The translations under genes and the position numbers were made by a program. Positions 54,309 to 64,000 of a stretch of 64,000 bases of DNA are shown one piece after another. The notes beneath the pieces are model-generated. The model was not told the DNA's origin, did not search any database, and saw only the letters and a list, made by a program, of their open reading frames with translations. How positions within the stretch are numbered: position 1 is the first letter of the stretch; every line of letters starts with the position of its first letter. Origin of the DNA: Craspedostauros australis (taxonomy: Eukaryota; Bacillariophyta; Bacillariophyceae; Mastogloiales; Achnanthaceae); assembly GCA_026770025.1 (NCBI GenBank), contig JAMXDE010000010.1, positions 558,001 through 622,000 on the forward strand, read 5' to 3'.

Positions 54309-55665
54309 CCTGCACGTTGCCCCGTCTCTTTGTTGTCGTTGTCGTTGTCGATGTCGTCTCTGCCTCGCGTTACCGAATCAGAACTCGCGCTACTGATGGT
54401 TGCTGTCGATGTTACTGTCGGCTCTATTTGTATCGTCAGGTCGGCTTCTCTGAGGTAAGGCAGTCGCGAACCTTTTGATTCCAGCTTGACTACTCTATGC
54501 AGCAGCAAATGCAATTGATTGTCCTTCGCAAGTGTCACTCCCTCGTGCACTGTCTATCTGTATCCTAGCCTCGCTTGTCGGTTTGTTTGTTTGTTTGCTT
54601 GTTGCTCGTTGCTATTGTCGCCTGGTGGTCGATGTGCCTTTTTGTCTGCGTCCTGCGCTGTTGCTCGGTCTGTGTCGACGACCCAACACGAACCGAGATG
54701 CCTCCCACCCCAGAAATCGCCGCCCCTGCGCCGCTCTCGGCTCTCGCTGCTCTCTGCGGAGATCGTACCACACACAGCGCGCGTAGGGATAGTACGACAA
54801 CAAGCCACAACTGCTGACACCAGAGAAGACCAAACTGGCACATCAAACGAAGAACAGACCTGTTTGTCCCAAACGAAAAAGATGTGTCTGCGTTGCGAAA
54901 GTCATTCCCCAGACCAAGATGACCCTTCCCCGATCCGAAAAGAGAAAGGGACTTATTCTGTATACGATTAGTCGATCTTGTCGTCAAATTTCATGAATCG
55001 AAGTCTTCACATGACTCGAATGTGGTATTCGTGATTGACGTGATGCGCATGAATGATCATGTCATTCATGCTCCAGGCACGCGCCACCCACGCTCCCACC
55101 GCGATGCAACACGTCTGAATGACACATGCCGACATCGAGAAAGCCGCGTGCACAGCAACCAGTTGACCATGGCCGCCACTTGGATGACACAACAAGAACC
55201 CGGCTCGGGGTGGCCAATGCGAGCGTCACAAGAACTGTCACAGAACAGAACGAATGTGGAAGAACTGGACAAGAAGCAGCAGCGACACGCATGTGATCCG
55301 TGCCTGTGTCTGACTCTCTTTGCGCATCCACCGGTCGTGTTGCCGACTTCGACATGACTGGCATTGTTGCCGAAAGACTCGTGCGTGCCAAGTCCGAGTG
55401 CTCTGCGATTACGAACATGAGCTGTGTTTCTCATTAAAAACGAAACCGTCCAGCAATTCACAAAAGCAATTGCGCGTCCTCAGCTCGGCTCCAAGGCTCA
55501 AAGCGACCTCCGATCGGCGCCCAAGGCAATCCGACAACACTCCTCGACCCCAGAACGTGCACAACAACTCATCTCCGACAGGCATACCTTCATCAATCCC
55601 AATCCCAATCTAAACCAAAGACAATACTATTCTTCAACACTACAATACCTTGTGGAAAGCGTACA
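54309..55665. promoter_or_regulatory. divergent spacer between CaMK and plastid-type protein
   Basis: 1.36 kb with both upstream regions. It contains (TTTG)n near 54580-54600. No conserved ORF or RNA gene was recognised. Confidence 0.45.
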
Positions 55666-56442
55666 ATGACGGAGAAAACTTTCGCAACAAAGATGCGCAG
55701 AATGCCAAAGCATTCGGCTCGCCCACTGATCTTGAGCAAGATCCTCGCGGTCGTGCTGCTTTTCGCATTTCAACACATGGCGATGGTGTGCGCCTTCCAC
55801 GCATCTTTCACTCCACAGCGCCAATCACGACCATTGATGGCCACCACCGCCGACGATTCCATGTTGGACAGCACGCAACGAACCGGTCCCCCGACCACCC
55901 GCTCGAAGCAACGCAACGAATGGATCAAAAGGAGCACGGAGTACTACGAAAAGATCACTCGCCAGGAGAGAATTCGCAACTCCCACTCTGGCAAAGCCGA
56001 CAACATTGAATCCGAGACGTTCCAGAAACTCGCACGGCAACACTACTTCGCGTATCAAAAGATAAAGCGAGGAGAGTTCAACCATGCCGAGAAGCTTTAC
56101 AGGAGGATAATAGAAGAGCTGTGGGAGGAGGATGCGCACGAGGGAGGGTGCGACCATGCCAAGCTTGCAGTCACCACTCTGCTCCTTGCGCTCCACCTGC
56201 AGAGGATGGGCGACACATCTGGAACAAGAATCGTCTTCCATCGATTCTTCTGCCTTGCGATCACTGATCGCTCGGAAGATACGGAATGCGCCTGTTCGGC
56301 CAAAGTCCTTGGTGCCTACGCGCTGTTCGAGTTTAAAAATGGCAACAAGAAGAAGGCCCTGCGGCTTGCCCAGATGGCGGCGTCCTTCGACGAAGACCTG
56401 GAGGCTGTGTTGCGATGGAAGCAATTCCGCGAGCTGATCTGA
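55666..56442 (+). CDS. putative plastid-targeted TPR-like protein
   Basis: Single exon, 258 residues, starting MTEKTFATKMRR. A basic N-terminus precedes a hydrophobic core (ILAVVLLFAFQHMAMVCA) and then FHASFTPQRQSRP. The cleavage context C-A|F-H resembles the ASAFAP-type motif with Phe at +1 that directs proteins into complex plastids of red-algal origin, and it is followed by a Ser/Arg/Pro-rich transit-like stretch. The mature part is helical, with repeat-like segments HYFAYQKIKRGEFNHAEKLY, LLLALHLQRMGDT, KVLGAYALFEFKNGNKKKA and LRLAQMAASF, resembling TPRs. Family and function are not recognised. If plastid-targeted it would have a scaffold role, but an endomembrane protein remains possible. 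Confidence 0.7.
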   Translation: MTEKTFATKMRRMPKHSARPLILSKILAVVLLFAFQHMAMVCAFHASFTPQRQSRPLMATTADDSMLDSTQRTGPPTTRSKQRNEWIKRSTEYYEKITRQERIRNSHSGKADNIESETFQKLARQHYFAYQKIKRGEFNHAEKLYRRIIEELWEEDAHEGGCDHAKLAVTTLLLALHLQRMGDTSGTRIVFHRFFCLAITDRSEDTECACSAKVLGAYALFEFKNGNKKKALRLAQMAASFDEDLEAVLRWKQFRELI

Positions 56443-57044
56443 GCGTGGCCATGACGCCATCCTGGGCTCGTAGCGCATCGTGCCACAGTCCCACTACAGC
56501 GCATGCAAGGGAGTAGAGCAGAACATGATACAAGCAGAGCACCATGATAAAATGGTATAAATAAAATATTATTATATACGACTGCAATGTAATAGAATAC
56601 AATATTCTATAATACATTGGAACATTTGGATTAAGATCCCTTAAAGACATTTCTAGGCGTCCATCCGGGATGGACAATGTCGGTGCTGGGACTCGTGATG
56701 CACGCTGTGCTGCCAACAGTTGTCCAAAAACAAAAATCTACAACTGGGCTCGCACACAATACGGAAGGCTAGTAGTATGAGTGCGAGCAACAATGTCTGG
56801 TCGGTCATTCGCTCGCAGAGTATCATCGTCTCTCGCTCTCTGCGTATTCGAAGAGAGGGGTATGCTCAAACTGCCCGGCAGAGTAATTCACAACGGAGTA
56901 ATATTATGCATTGACGGAGTGCAATTCTGGGGTAATAGTAGTAGTCGTACAATAAGTACTTTACTTTCACCTGTGCATGGGACTCCTCTGAATCCGTGTC
57001 CACATCCGTACGTACCCATGGTTGGAAGAGCGTGCCAAGTGGTG
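56443..57044. other. convergent spacer between plastid-type protein and IMPDH
   Basis: A likely polyadenylation signal ATAAATAAAATA lies about 115 nt after the stop at 56442. AATAGAATACAATATTC (about 56590-56606) is the same AT motif seen in other spacers, and a CTCTCTGCG...AGAGAG pair lies at about 56831-56857. Confidence 0.5.
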
Positions 57045-59179
57045 TTAATACAGCCGCTTTTGGTAGCTGTGAAGACCATGCACGCCTCCTTCCTTCTGCG
57101 CAGCTGGGGAACGGATTTCGAATCGGAGCTTGTTGTCATACAGTCGGTCCTGTGCTTCAGCGACGCTTTTGATGCCGGCATCTTGGAGGCCATGTCGAAC
57201 GCCCTGCATCAGGTACGGGATGTATCGCTGCAATGTTCCCTTATCTGTCACTGCGCCACTCACGCCTTGGGCGACCTTCACTGCGGTGGCTTCCGTGTCC
57301 CACACGTAACGCTTCTCGCCTCCCTTGTCCATCGCCTCGAGGCTGCCCATTCCACGGTATCTCTTCAGGCGGACGCCGTCCTGGTAGAAGTACTCGCCTG
57401 GGGCCTCGTCCGTGCCGGCCAACATGCTACCCATCATAATGCATCCTGCTCCGAGGCATAGGGCCTTGGTGATGTGACCGGTGGACTTGATGCCACCATC
57501 AGCGATCGTTGGGACTCCGAATTTGCGAGCGTACTTGGAGACGTGGTACACGGCACTGGCTTGCGCACGGCCGACGGCGCACACCTCCTGCGTTGTGCAG
57601 ATGGAACCGATGCCCATGCCAACCCGTAGGCCATCTGCTCCGGCCTGGATGAGGTGGTGTGCCTGTGATGGCGTCACCACGTTGCCACCAACAATGTCGA
57701 TGCTTGGGTGAGCTTCTTTCAGGTACGCGATCATTTCGATCTGGTACATGGAATCTCCCTGCGACGAATCGACGATGATGACATCGACACCTGCTTCTGC
57801 CAAGAGCTTGGCCCGCACCTTGTCGTCGGGTCTGGTACCGATGGCAGCACCGCACAGGAGCTGTTTGTTGACCTTGTCCTTGGACGCGCGCGGGTTGTCA
57901 CGGTTCTTTTGGAGATCGGTTCTGGCGATCAGGGCAACAAGCTCATCGTTCTCATTGACGACTGGCAACTTCCCCTTCTTGCTCTCCTTGAGCATGGCGT
58001 TGGCCTCCGACAGGCTCACACCTTCCTTCGCCACAGTCAGCTGGCTTCTTTGGGTCATGAATTCTTTGATCTTCACGGTTGGATCGTCGTTGAACATGGT
58101 GTCTCGGTTCGAAATGATTCCCACCAGACGGCCTCCCATCTCTCCAGTATCCGTGATTGGGAATGACGAAAATCCCAGCTGCTGTTTAGTCCTCGCGACA
58201 TCCTCCAACGTGTCCTCCGGGCTGAGGCAGATGGGATCCATGATGAAACCGTTCTTGAACTTCTTGACTTTCCTCACCTCGGCCGCCTGATCTTGCGCTT
58301 TCATGTTGGAGTGGATGATTCCAATGCCACCCTGCAAGGCCATCATGATGGCCATCTTGTGCTCCGTCACAGTGTCCATCGGGGAGGAGACGAAAGGGAT
58401 CTGCAGAGTTATGTTCTTGGTCAGTTTCGAGGAAATTTCGACATCACCGAGACCGAAGCCGATGTGTCCTGGCATGACGATGATGTCATCGTACGTGTAC
58501 GCAACGCAGGCGGAGTTCTTCACAAACACCTGCGTGGCGGTGAACCTGATGGTCGAGATGCGCGGAAAGAGATGGCGCGGGAAAGGACGACACGGTGAAG
58601 GCCAAGAGTTTGTGACGAGACAGGTGTGCCATGAGCGATGATCGATTCATGACATCAATCGATTCAATTGGGCAATGCCACCACAAAGGCCCATGGAGTC
58701 TCATGAAGGGCCACGACGCGGAGAGATCACGCAAGAGTGAGATGGATGCTGATGCTCGAGCTCCACAAGTGCATGTGATGTTCGTGGTATTAGTCCCCAA
58801 GACCATCTCGACCCGTCATCGTACAGAACAGAAAAGAACAGTACGCCTTCGCACTGCGCTGGATGGCGACCTGGGGCAGGGCAAGAGACCACTTTGCGCC
58901 TCGCTGATTGCGTCAAGTGGGGAACTCAACGCGTTCATCGGAATCCTGGTCTTGCTGGAGTTGCAACGGTAGCCGCAGCATCAAGGGTTGCCGCCGAATG
59001 AATGCACTCAGAAGGCTTGGCAGTGAAGCTGATTCAATGAAATCCATCCGCTTGCGATGATGGCCACAAACCGGTCCAACTCACCCTTCAGCGCCAGAGT
59101 TCAACGTCTCTTCATCAACCTCTGTCAGCTTGATGCGCTTGGCATCAGGCGCGTCCTTGGATCCTTGTTCGTCTGACAT
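57045..59179 (-). CDS. IMPDH: inosine-5'-monophosphate dehydrogenase
   Basis: Exons are 59085-59179 and 57045-58545 (531 residues). The phase 2 join gives [14 protein letters not shown], matching the family start (DGLTAQQLF). The enzyme oxidises IMP to XMP with NAD+, the rate-limiting step of guanine nucleotide synthesis, as a cytosolic tetramer. Seen: [23 protein letters not shown], a pair of CBS domains at about 129-247 (HSNMKAQ before, [16 protein letters not shown] and [15 protein letters not shown] within), [17 protein letters not shown], the catalytic loop [12 protein letters not shown] with Cys at about 348, [11 protein letters not shown], and the flap residues [11 protein letters not shown]. 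The end ([13 protein letters not shown]) matches animal IMPDH. The N-terminal 30 residues are acidic and variable, as in many protists. Confidence 0.96.
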
Positions 59180-59984
59180 GTTGATATCGTTGGGCTGGAG
59201 CGTTCTCGTGTGGGCTATTCGTATTGCTTGTCCTTGTGTTTGTGCTGATGCTGATGCTGGTTCCAATGAGAAGAATACCCTGGAGTGTGGATATTTTGTT
59301 TGGTGTGTTGCTCGCTCCCGGTATGCGGTGTGGCGTGGTCTGGAAGGGTTTCGGATGGTCGTTTGTGAGTGGTTTCTGGTGGACCCGCAGGCCAGTGTAC
59401 CTGTGGTGGCTTGTGAGGATGCCAGTTGTGGGTACCAGTTCTGGGTTTCTGTTGTGTGTGAATGCGAGTGGCGCAGATGCAATTGCATACAGGATTCTCA
59501 CAACAGACATCGAGATGGTTCGGGCCCACCGGTGTGTTTGGGACTTGATGTTTCTGGCATTCTGTTGTCTGCGCTCCCCAAAGTGTTCTTTTTCCTTCCT
59601 TTCGGTGTCGGCGTCTCTTGGTTGGTTGTTGTGGCCACATGGTCTGGCCATCTCCCGAGTGTCGCTCTTCGATGGTTCGGGATTGATCGGCACCGCAGTC
59701 ACGAGAAATCGAAAATTGTTTGTTGTCATTTTTCACGCCTCAACGGTCCCAACCTGCTTCCGATGCGAAATCAAGCGACGCGACATCCTCCTCACCCCGA
59801 CGCCGTGCCGTCCGGACTTTGGGGGCCCAACACAGAAGATCTGAACGGAGTTCGCGAGCATGGTGCCGTACAATGATACGGAGACGCAACCTGTCAGTAC
59901 CACAGCATCCCACAAACTCCATCAATCAATTCTGAACTCCGTCTACCCTGTTTGGACCCAGCTGACGAAAACAGGAAATCGACG
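59180..59984. promoter_or_regulatory. divergent spacer between IMPDH and MFSD5-like transporter
   Basis: About 800 bp holding both upstream regions. No TATA box or conserved ORF was recognised. Open frames here overlap one another on both strands and look random. Confidence 0.45.
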
Positions 59985-62257
59985 ATGCTTGGAATCTCAA
60001 CAGCTCTCAAGGGCTACCTACCAGACTGGCCAGAATGGTGAGTCCGCGTGGAGTGATGCACAACGCACAATGCGCAACGCCGTTGGAACGGTGGGAGGGC
60101 TGCTGCCTTGGCCGACGTGGTGGTCCTTCCATCGATGCGGGACGTGCATGTGCACATGCATGTGTGGTCCAAATCACCCAACACTTCCTCTTTCCAGCTC
60201 AAGCGACTTGACGCTGGACGTCTCCACTGGCATGAATGCTCTCCGTTGTCTGCTACTACTCTGCTTTCTTTCCTTTCGCTCACGGTATTTCTGTCGGTAC
60301 TTGGTATATACCCCTGCCATCCTTCTATTGAATGGCATTGCTCCTTTGCCATACGCATATCATGTGACGAACGCAGGGCTCTGGATACACTCATCGTGAT
60401 GGCAGTACTGCTTCTGGCAACCATCGTGCTCACCACGTTGTACACACCACAAGAAGACGACAAATCCAAGTCGACCGAAACGAAAGCACAGCATGCCGAT
60501 CTCCGCAAGAAGTTTGATTCCTTCCGTGGACAGTACATCGCCGTGTACCTGGTGATCATGTTGGCCGACTGGATGCAAGGGACGCACATGTACACCCTGT
60601 ACTTGAGCTACAATGTGAACATATCGGCCCTGTTCTTGACAGGGTTTCTAAGCGGCGCTCTGTTCGCCCCATTCCTGGGATCAGCGGTGGACAAGTTCGG
60701 CAGGCGCAACTCGTGCATCGTCTACTGTGTCTTGGAGATCATCATCAACACTTTGGAGCACTCCACCGACTTCACCATCCTGCTGATTGGCAGAGTGCTT
60801 GGAGGAATATCCACAAATCTGCTCTTCTCCGCTTTCGAGTCTTGGATGACAACGGAGCACCGCAAGCGCGGTTTCCCGGAGGAATGGCTTTCGAAGACGT
60901 ATTCTGAGGTAAGCGAATGTTCATTGTTCGACGCAGTCCACATGGAAGAAACGGCGGAGGAGGAAACGAGGAAAGGACGAAATGCCATTCTCGACCAAGG
61001 TTCCTTTCGCAACATGCACGATGGGCACCGCCGAATCTTTCCGTACAGAGTAGTTGCCGTTGTCGCTGCTGCCGCTTCTATTGCCATCGCTGCTGGGAGC
61101 ACTTGTGATGCTGTCACCAAATGCATACGTGGTGGAAATCGACCCTACGGCTTCCTGCTCAACCGCGCAACCGCTGCATGACAAGATATCGCACCAGACA
61201 AGCCATCAATTTCTTACAAGCAAACGCAACTGCATGCCCGAATCTACTCTACTTCACTTGGGTTTGCATCCCCTTCGACCCTCAGTCGTCAATTGGAAAT
61301 GGAGCCATGGCAATTCTTGCTGGCATTGTCGCGCAGGTGTTGGAGGACAACCTTGGGCACATCGGACCATTCCAAGGCGCTATTGCGCTCACGGCTCTCG
61401 CATTGCTCATGGTGATGCGGTGGGAGGAAAACTACGGAGAAGAAACCAAGGGTGGGCATGAAGAGGGATCCCTTTATAAGCAGTTTATGCAGGGCTGGAC
61501 CGCGACTCTTTCCGACTCAAGGATCTGGAGAATAGGTCTGACCCAGGCCTTCAGCGAAGGTGCCATGTACACGGTGAGTCTATTTGCAGCGTTGATGTCC
61601 ATGTCTGCGAGAGGGTTGCCGGTCGTCACGATGTTGCTGCGCGTTGAACTTGTGTCTCACACATTAAATCTTCCAATCTCCCGTTCTTGCTGAATGCAGT
61701 TTGTGTTCATGTGGGTCCCAACCTTGCTCTCGTTGGGACCAACCGGCGGAGTTCCGACAGGATGCGTCTTCTCCTCGATGATGATGGCCATCACGATCGG
61801 AGGAATGTTGTATCCGCCAATCCAATCCCTGGTGTCCAGCGCTGTGGGCTCGCAATCTGCCGCGCCCGAAGTATGTGCATCCCTGATCTACGCCCTTGCG
61901 GCAGCATGCATGGCCGTCCCAGCCTTCTCCCTCGGCGGATCCAGCAGCAGCGACATCTTCCAGCTAATCCTCGTCAGCTTCATGATCGTTGAGTGCTGCG
62001 TTGGTCTCTTCATGCCTGTTGCTGGGACGTTGAGATCGAAGTACGTCCCGGACGCACTCCAAGGATCCATCCTGAACATCTTCAGACTTCCGCTGAATGC
62101 CGTTGTTGTGTCGGGAACCTACGCCACCGACGTCATGGAATTCTCCCTGGTGTACAAGCTCGTCAGCGCGCTCTTCCTCTCCGCCGCCTTCATCCAAGCC
62201 ACCATGATCGGTTCCGCGAACAAGTCGACGCAGAAGCAAGACACCAAGGCCGACTAG
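59985..62257 (+). CDS. MFSD5-like major facilitator (molybdate-anion transporter family)
   Basis: Exons are 59985-60037, 60377-60908, 61286-61573 and 61700-62257 (476 residues), phases 2, 0 and 0. The first join gives GYLPDWPEW-ALDTLIVMAV. Family motifs: FRGQYIAVYLVIMLADWMQG (FQxxYxxVYxxAxxADWLQG type), GSAVDKFGRRNSCIVY (MFS loop 2-3), RVLGGISTNLLFSAFESWM, KRGFPEEWLSKTYSE, GNGAMAILAGIVAQ, RWEENYGEE, and AFSEGAMYT-FVFMWVPTL across the last intron. About 12 membrane helices are expected. Relatives import molybdate in green algae and humans, so supply of molybdenum for nitrate reductase and other Mo enzymes is the likely role. The C-terminus is short and Lys/Gln-rich. The 53-nt first exon is inferred from frame and splice sites. 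Confidence 0.9.
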
Positions 62258-62975
62258 AGAGATAATAGCGAAGGAGAGAACTCGGGTCCTTCTGGAGCTT
62301 CCAACCCCAGCTATCACAAATAGTGTCTCGTTTGATTCGACCATAGTCTCCTCTAGGAGAGTATTCTATGGTACTCTCGTGTGATACAACAACTTCGCCT
62401 GTGGTTGATTCTCGGACCCATAATCTAATGTGCAGCGTTCTCGGTGATATCAACTATTGAGTATACCATCCAGTGTACTATGCTTCCCAAGAGCATGGTA
62501 CCCTGCCAAAACTCGAACGAAGAACAGGAAGATCGCGAAGGATTGGCTTCGCTTGTGCGACAACAGCAACACCACACCGACCGAAGGAATGGAGAACAAA
62601 AATTCCAGAAGCAGAAGCACAACCACGGCACCAATCACAACAAACACGACAGCCACAACTGAAAGCACGAGATACAACAAGCCAACCAAAGACACCTTCG
62701 TGGTTGCCACAACACGCAGGCAGACAGACAGAGAAGGCCCTGGCACATCCCCCTCTTGCCTTCAACTCACATCATTCGTCCTCTTCGATTGCCATCACCA
62801 GGAAAGCTGCTGTTTCACGCGAACGCATTCCCTGCCCGCAAATACAAACACAAACCAACCAACAGGCACCCACACGCACACACACACGCACACACGCACA
62901 AACCAAGCAAAGGCAGAAGCGGAAGCGTTGGCATACAAGTTCAAGTACTCGGCAGAAACTACTCCACGCACAAGC
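62258..62975. other. spacer: transporter 3' flank and E2 promoter
   Basis: A perfect hairpin GAGAGTA...TACTCTC with an 8-nt loop (62357-62378) lies 100 nt past the transporter stop. CA-rich simple sequence (ACACGCAC) at 62868-62900 is just upstream of the E2 start. No other gene was seen. Confidence 0.55.
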
Positions 62976-64000
62976 ATGTTCTCGGCTGCTCGATCCATCG
63001 CACGATGCGCAAACGCAGGCAGGACGAAGGCCCTCTGTCGCATCGCCCAATCACAAGGCCCTCGCTGCTGGCTGTCGTCGTCGTACCCACCTCATGAGGT
63101 CGTTGGCATGCCCAGCCTTTCCCCGGTGAGTTCGAATTTGATTTTGAGCTCGACGGCTCGGTTGCTGCGCCCTCCGTCGAGCGTTGTGCCTGCTATTTGT
63201 CATGATCTTGCCGAACTTCGGCACGGCCTTGATTCGGCATCATCTCTGTCCATCATCCAACTATCCATCCATCCATGCATCCAACCTCATTCCCTTTTCT
63301 CAATCTCACTTCCGTTCATGATGTGCGACATTCGACTTCTGGGCTCCAACATTAAACAACAACCCTTTGGCTTTGGCCGACGGACTCCCTTGCCTCTCAC
63401 AGACGATGGAGGCTGGTGTCATTGCTAGCTGGGTGAAGGACGAAGGTGAATCCTTCGGTGCAGGAGATGTGCTGTGCAGTGTCGAAACGGACAAGGCCAC
63501 CGTCGACTTCGAGGCAACGGACGATGGTTTCATCGCCAAGATCTTGGCGCAAGCAGGCCCAGATGAGATCACATGCGGCCACCCGATCATGGTCACTGTG
63601 GAAGAAGAGGATGACGTCGGTGCATTCAAGGACTTCGAGGCAGAGATCCAACCACCCTCGCCGGCAGAGGCGGCGGCATCTACAGAACAGCCACCAGCAG
63701 CTGTCCCCACACCTGTCGCTGCCGCACCAGCGCCAGCGGCTCCCGCAGTTCCCGTTGCATCAAGCTCGGGTGGAAGAGTTGTGGCATCGCCGCTTGCCCA
63801 TCTGACAGCCAAAGAGATGGCGTACGACATTACCAAGATTGTGGGCACCGGTCCTGGTGGCCGCATCATCGCTGCGGATGTGCGCGAGTTCGTGCCCTCC
63901 ATGCACGACTCGGTGTCTCAGGCGCAGGCATCGGTGGAACCGACGAGCGCGGGGGCATCCGCGGCACCACCGATGGCGGGCGACGGGTTCGTGGACTATC
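62976..64000 (+). CDS. pyruvate dehydrogenase complex E2, dihydrolipoamide acetyltransferase (partial, runs off right edge)
   Basis: Exons are 62976-63125 and 63403 to the window edge, phase 0, giving GMPSLSP-TMEAGVIASW, the exact start of a lipoyl domain. Residues 1-40 are rich in Arg, Ser and Ala (MFSAARSIARCANAGRTKA), a mitochondrial presequence. The lipoyl lysine is K81 in ETDKATVDFE. An Ala/Pro-rich hinge follows, then the E1/E3-binding domain (VASPLAHLTAKEMAYDITKI, GTGPGGRIIAADV). The catalytic acetyltransferase domain would lie beyond 64000. Only one lipoyl domain is seen before the binding domain. A plastid E2 is possible but the presequence has no signal peptide. Confidence 0.93.

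Overview
The window is eukaryotic nuclear DNA. It shows about 17 GT-AG introns (126 to 609 nt), long non-coding spacers, microsatellites and one Ty1/copia retrotransposon. The best lineage guess is a photosynthetic stramenopile (ochrophyte, diatom-like). The clues are a protein at 55666-56442 whose signal peptide ends in a C-A-F-H motif like the ASAFAP-type presequence of red-lineage secondary plastids, a signal-peptide/TM/PDZ protein with a P/T-rich stalk, and the copia element. This is inference; no rRNA or organelle marker is present.

Layout. 1-5830 (minus): a copia gag-pol frame running off the left edge, with a putative LTR zone to its right that carries an array of hairpins (6438-6580). 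7.6-29.7 kb is a dense run rich in RNA and translation genes: ataxin-2 (ATXN2, minus), a LETM1-domain protein (minus), ABCE1/RLI1 (plus), a DUF1764 protein (plus), DIMT1 18S rRNA dimethyltransferase (minus), a 1226-residue WW protein with an N-myristoylation motif (minus), a small membrane protein (plus) and a BMT2-like rRNA methyltransferase (minus). 29.7-35.6 kb is an AT-richer block without a recognisable gene. 35.6-64 kb holds a PARP with two WGR domains (minus), a decayed glutathione S-transferase (plus), a Na+/H+ exchanger (minus), a membrane-anchored selenocysteine lyase/cysteine desulfurase (plus), an unusually large p24/TMED protein (plus), the PDZ membrane protein (minus), a CaMKI-type kinase (minus), the putative plastid protein (plus), IMP dehydrogenase (minus), an MFSD5-like transporter (plus) and the start of pyruvate dehydrogenase E2 (plus, cut by the right edge).

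Gene relations. There are no operons. ABCE1, DIMT1, BMT2 and ataxin-2 share a translation/ribosome theme, which may be chance. Ten of the eleven intron-bearing genes carry the first intron within the first 29 to 211 coding bases, a strong 5' bias. Spacers beyond gene 3' ends repeatedly contain short CTCT/AGAG or TACTCT/AGAGTA hairpins.

Exon joins were worked out by reading frame, splice motifs and family conservation. They were not tested against transcripts.
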